From a virus: a DNA stretch of 20,979 nucleotides. This document shows, one piece after another, positions 20,498-20,979 of the stretch; positions within the stretch are counted from its first letter, which is position 1; each line of letters opens with the position of its first letter. The notes beneath the pieces were generated by a model. The model saw only the letters and a list, made by a program, of their open reading frames with translations. It was not told the origin of the DNA and ran no database searches. The position numbers and the translations under genes are program-made. The DNA is taken from positions 1 through 20,979 of the IMG/VR virus record IMGVR_UViG_3300037427_000577; one strand, written 5' to 3'.

Positions 20498-20979
20498 CAC
20501 ATATAAAACCCCCGGAATAACTGATAAGATATATCACCGAAAAGAAATACCAAATGATTATCATTGTACATGTGATTATTGTAGAAAGAATTTCTTAGGA
20601 GAAATATTCCACACACCAACTGGTGAATACTATACGCAATCGTCTAGAAAGAAGTATTACTTTCCCGATGTAAAACCTGAGGGCGGATTCGACAAACACA
20701 TCTGCCCGGGTCATTGGTCTGGTTATAGATGGGCAGTTCAGAATTTAACAAAACCAGGAGATACAGTCTTTGATCCAACAGTAGGAACAGGAACAGCAAT
20801 AGTAGAAGCTATCAATGCTGGCAGAAATGCTGTAGGTATAGAATTAGAATTTCCACACATTACAAAAAGATCTGTAGATGTACAATATGAAAGAGGTACT
20901 GCTACAGGGAAAGGAACAGTTATACAAGGAGATGCTAGAGACCAGTTAGAATTATTAGACCAGAATGGATTCGAGGGAG
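20484..20979 (+). CDS. DNA amino-methyltransferase, 3'-partial
   Basis: About 165 residues before the window ends. CAGGAGAA precedes the ATG. It opens with a Cys-rich segment (CTCDYC at about 28-33) that may bind zinc. KHICPGHW resembles motif X; TKPGDTVFDPTVGTGTAIVEA is motif I (the SAM-binding DPxxGxGT loop), NAVGIELE is motif II with the acidic SAM ligand, and VIQGDARDQ is motif III. The catalytic DPPY-type motif IV should follow beyond the edge, which makes the order X-I-II-III-IV and not the usual beta-class order. It most likely methylates N6-adenine or N4-cytosine in phage DNA; the sequence target is unknown. Class assignment needs the rest of the gene. Confidence 0.85.
   Translation, partial: MGLFNTYKTPGITDKIYHRKEIPNDYHCTCDYCRKNFLGEIFHTPTGEYYTQSSRKKYYFPDVKPEGGFDKHICPGHWSGYRWAVQNLTKPGDTVFDPTVGTGTAIVEAINAGRNAVGIELEFPHITKRSVDVQYERGTATGKGTVIQGDARDQLELLDQNGFEG

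Noticed and set aside
1-20979. CRISPR arrays, insertion sequences and long tandem repeats
   Set aside because: None seen by reading; no regularly spaced direct repeats with spacers and no transposase-like protein among the frames.

Overview
The window is about 21 kb of an AT-rich, T4-like (Straboviridae/Kyanoviridae-type) phage genome. Nearly every recognisable gene is a T4 core replication, recombination or transcription gene: uvsW, 55, 47, 46, 45, 44, 62, regA and 43. Genes for Hsp20, MazG-like, Sm-like, CobS/CobT-like and SleB-like proteins accompany them; this set is typical of marine T4-like phages of cyanobacteria, Pelagibacter and relatives, but the host cannot be named from the sequence. 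All supported genes lie on the + strand and most are packed with 1-4 base overlaps (TAATG, ATGA). Both ends cut genes: a glycosyltransferase-like gene on the left and a DNA methyltransferase on the right.

Layout. 2-2642: GT-B/capsule-type protein (partial), UvsW helicase, Sm-like protein. 2643-2789: a divergent pair of promoters around a hairpin. 2790-6373: late sigma factor gp55, the gp47/gp46 (Mre11/Rad50-like) nuclease and a 76-aa protein carrying a clamp-binding-like motif. 6380-6646: tRNA-Arg(UCU) and a small zinc-ribbon protein. 6647-10224: a two-gene module, a zincin-VWA (CobT-like) protein and a MoxR/CobS-like AAA+ ATPase, each with its own near-identical promoter and leader, flanked by inverted, helically phased repeats. 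10227-11047: DUF3310-like protein and a SleB-like lysin. 11092-14705: small membrane peptide, sliding clamp gp45, an acidic protein, a WYL_2/Sm-like protein, clamp loader gp44, two coiled-coil proteins, clamp loader gp62, RegA. 14784-15430: Hsp20 and a small membrane peptide, ended by a terminator. 15526-20979: DNA polymerase gp43, UDG-like protein, second Sm-like protein, MazG-like protein, primase-fold protein, an unknown protein, and the start of the methyltransferase.

Regulation is unusually readable. Six + strand promoters (and one on the - strand) share a G-run, TTTACA, a 17-base spacer and (T)GGTATAATA. Two of them (genes 43 and the second Sm-like gene) place the start codon at the expected transcription start, predicting leaderless mRNAs. 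T4-type late motifs (TATAAATA), the target of gp55, precede the acidic 84-aa gene and hsp20, and both late leaders contain a hairpin. The gene set combines replication (43, 44/62, 45), recombination (46/47, UvsW), nucleotide-pool or repair functions (MazG, UDG-like) and RNA-level regulation (RegA, Sm-like proteins).

The best candidate for an undescribed system is the zincin-VWA plus AAA+ pair with its duplicated promoters and phased inverted sites. The back-to-back promoter that would make an antisense RNA into the first Sm-like gene, and the predicted leaderless mRNAs, come next.
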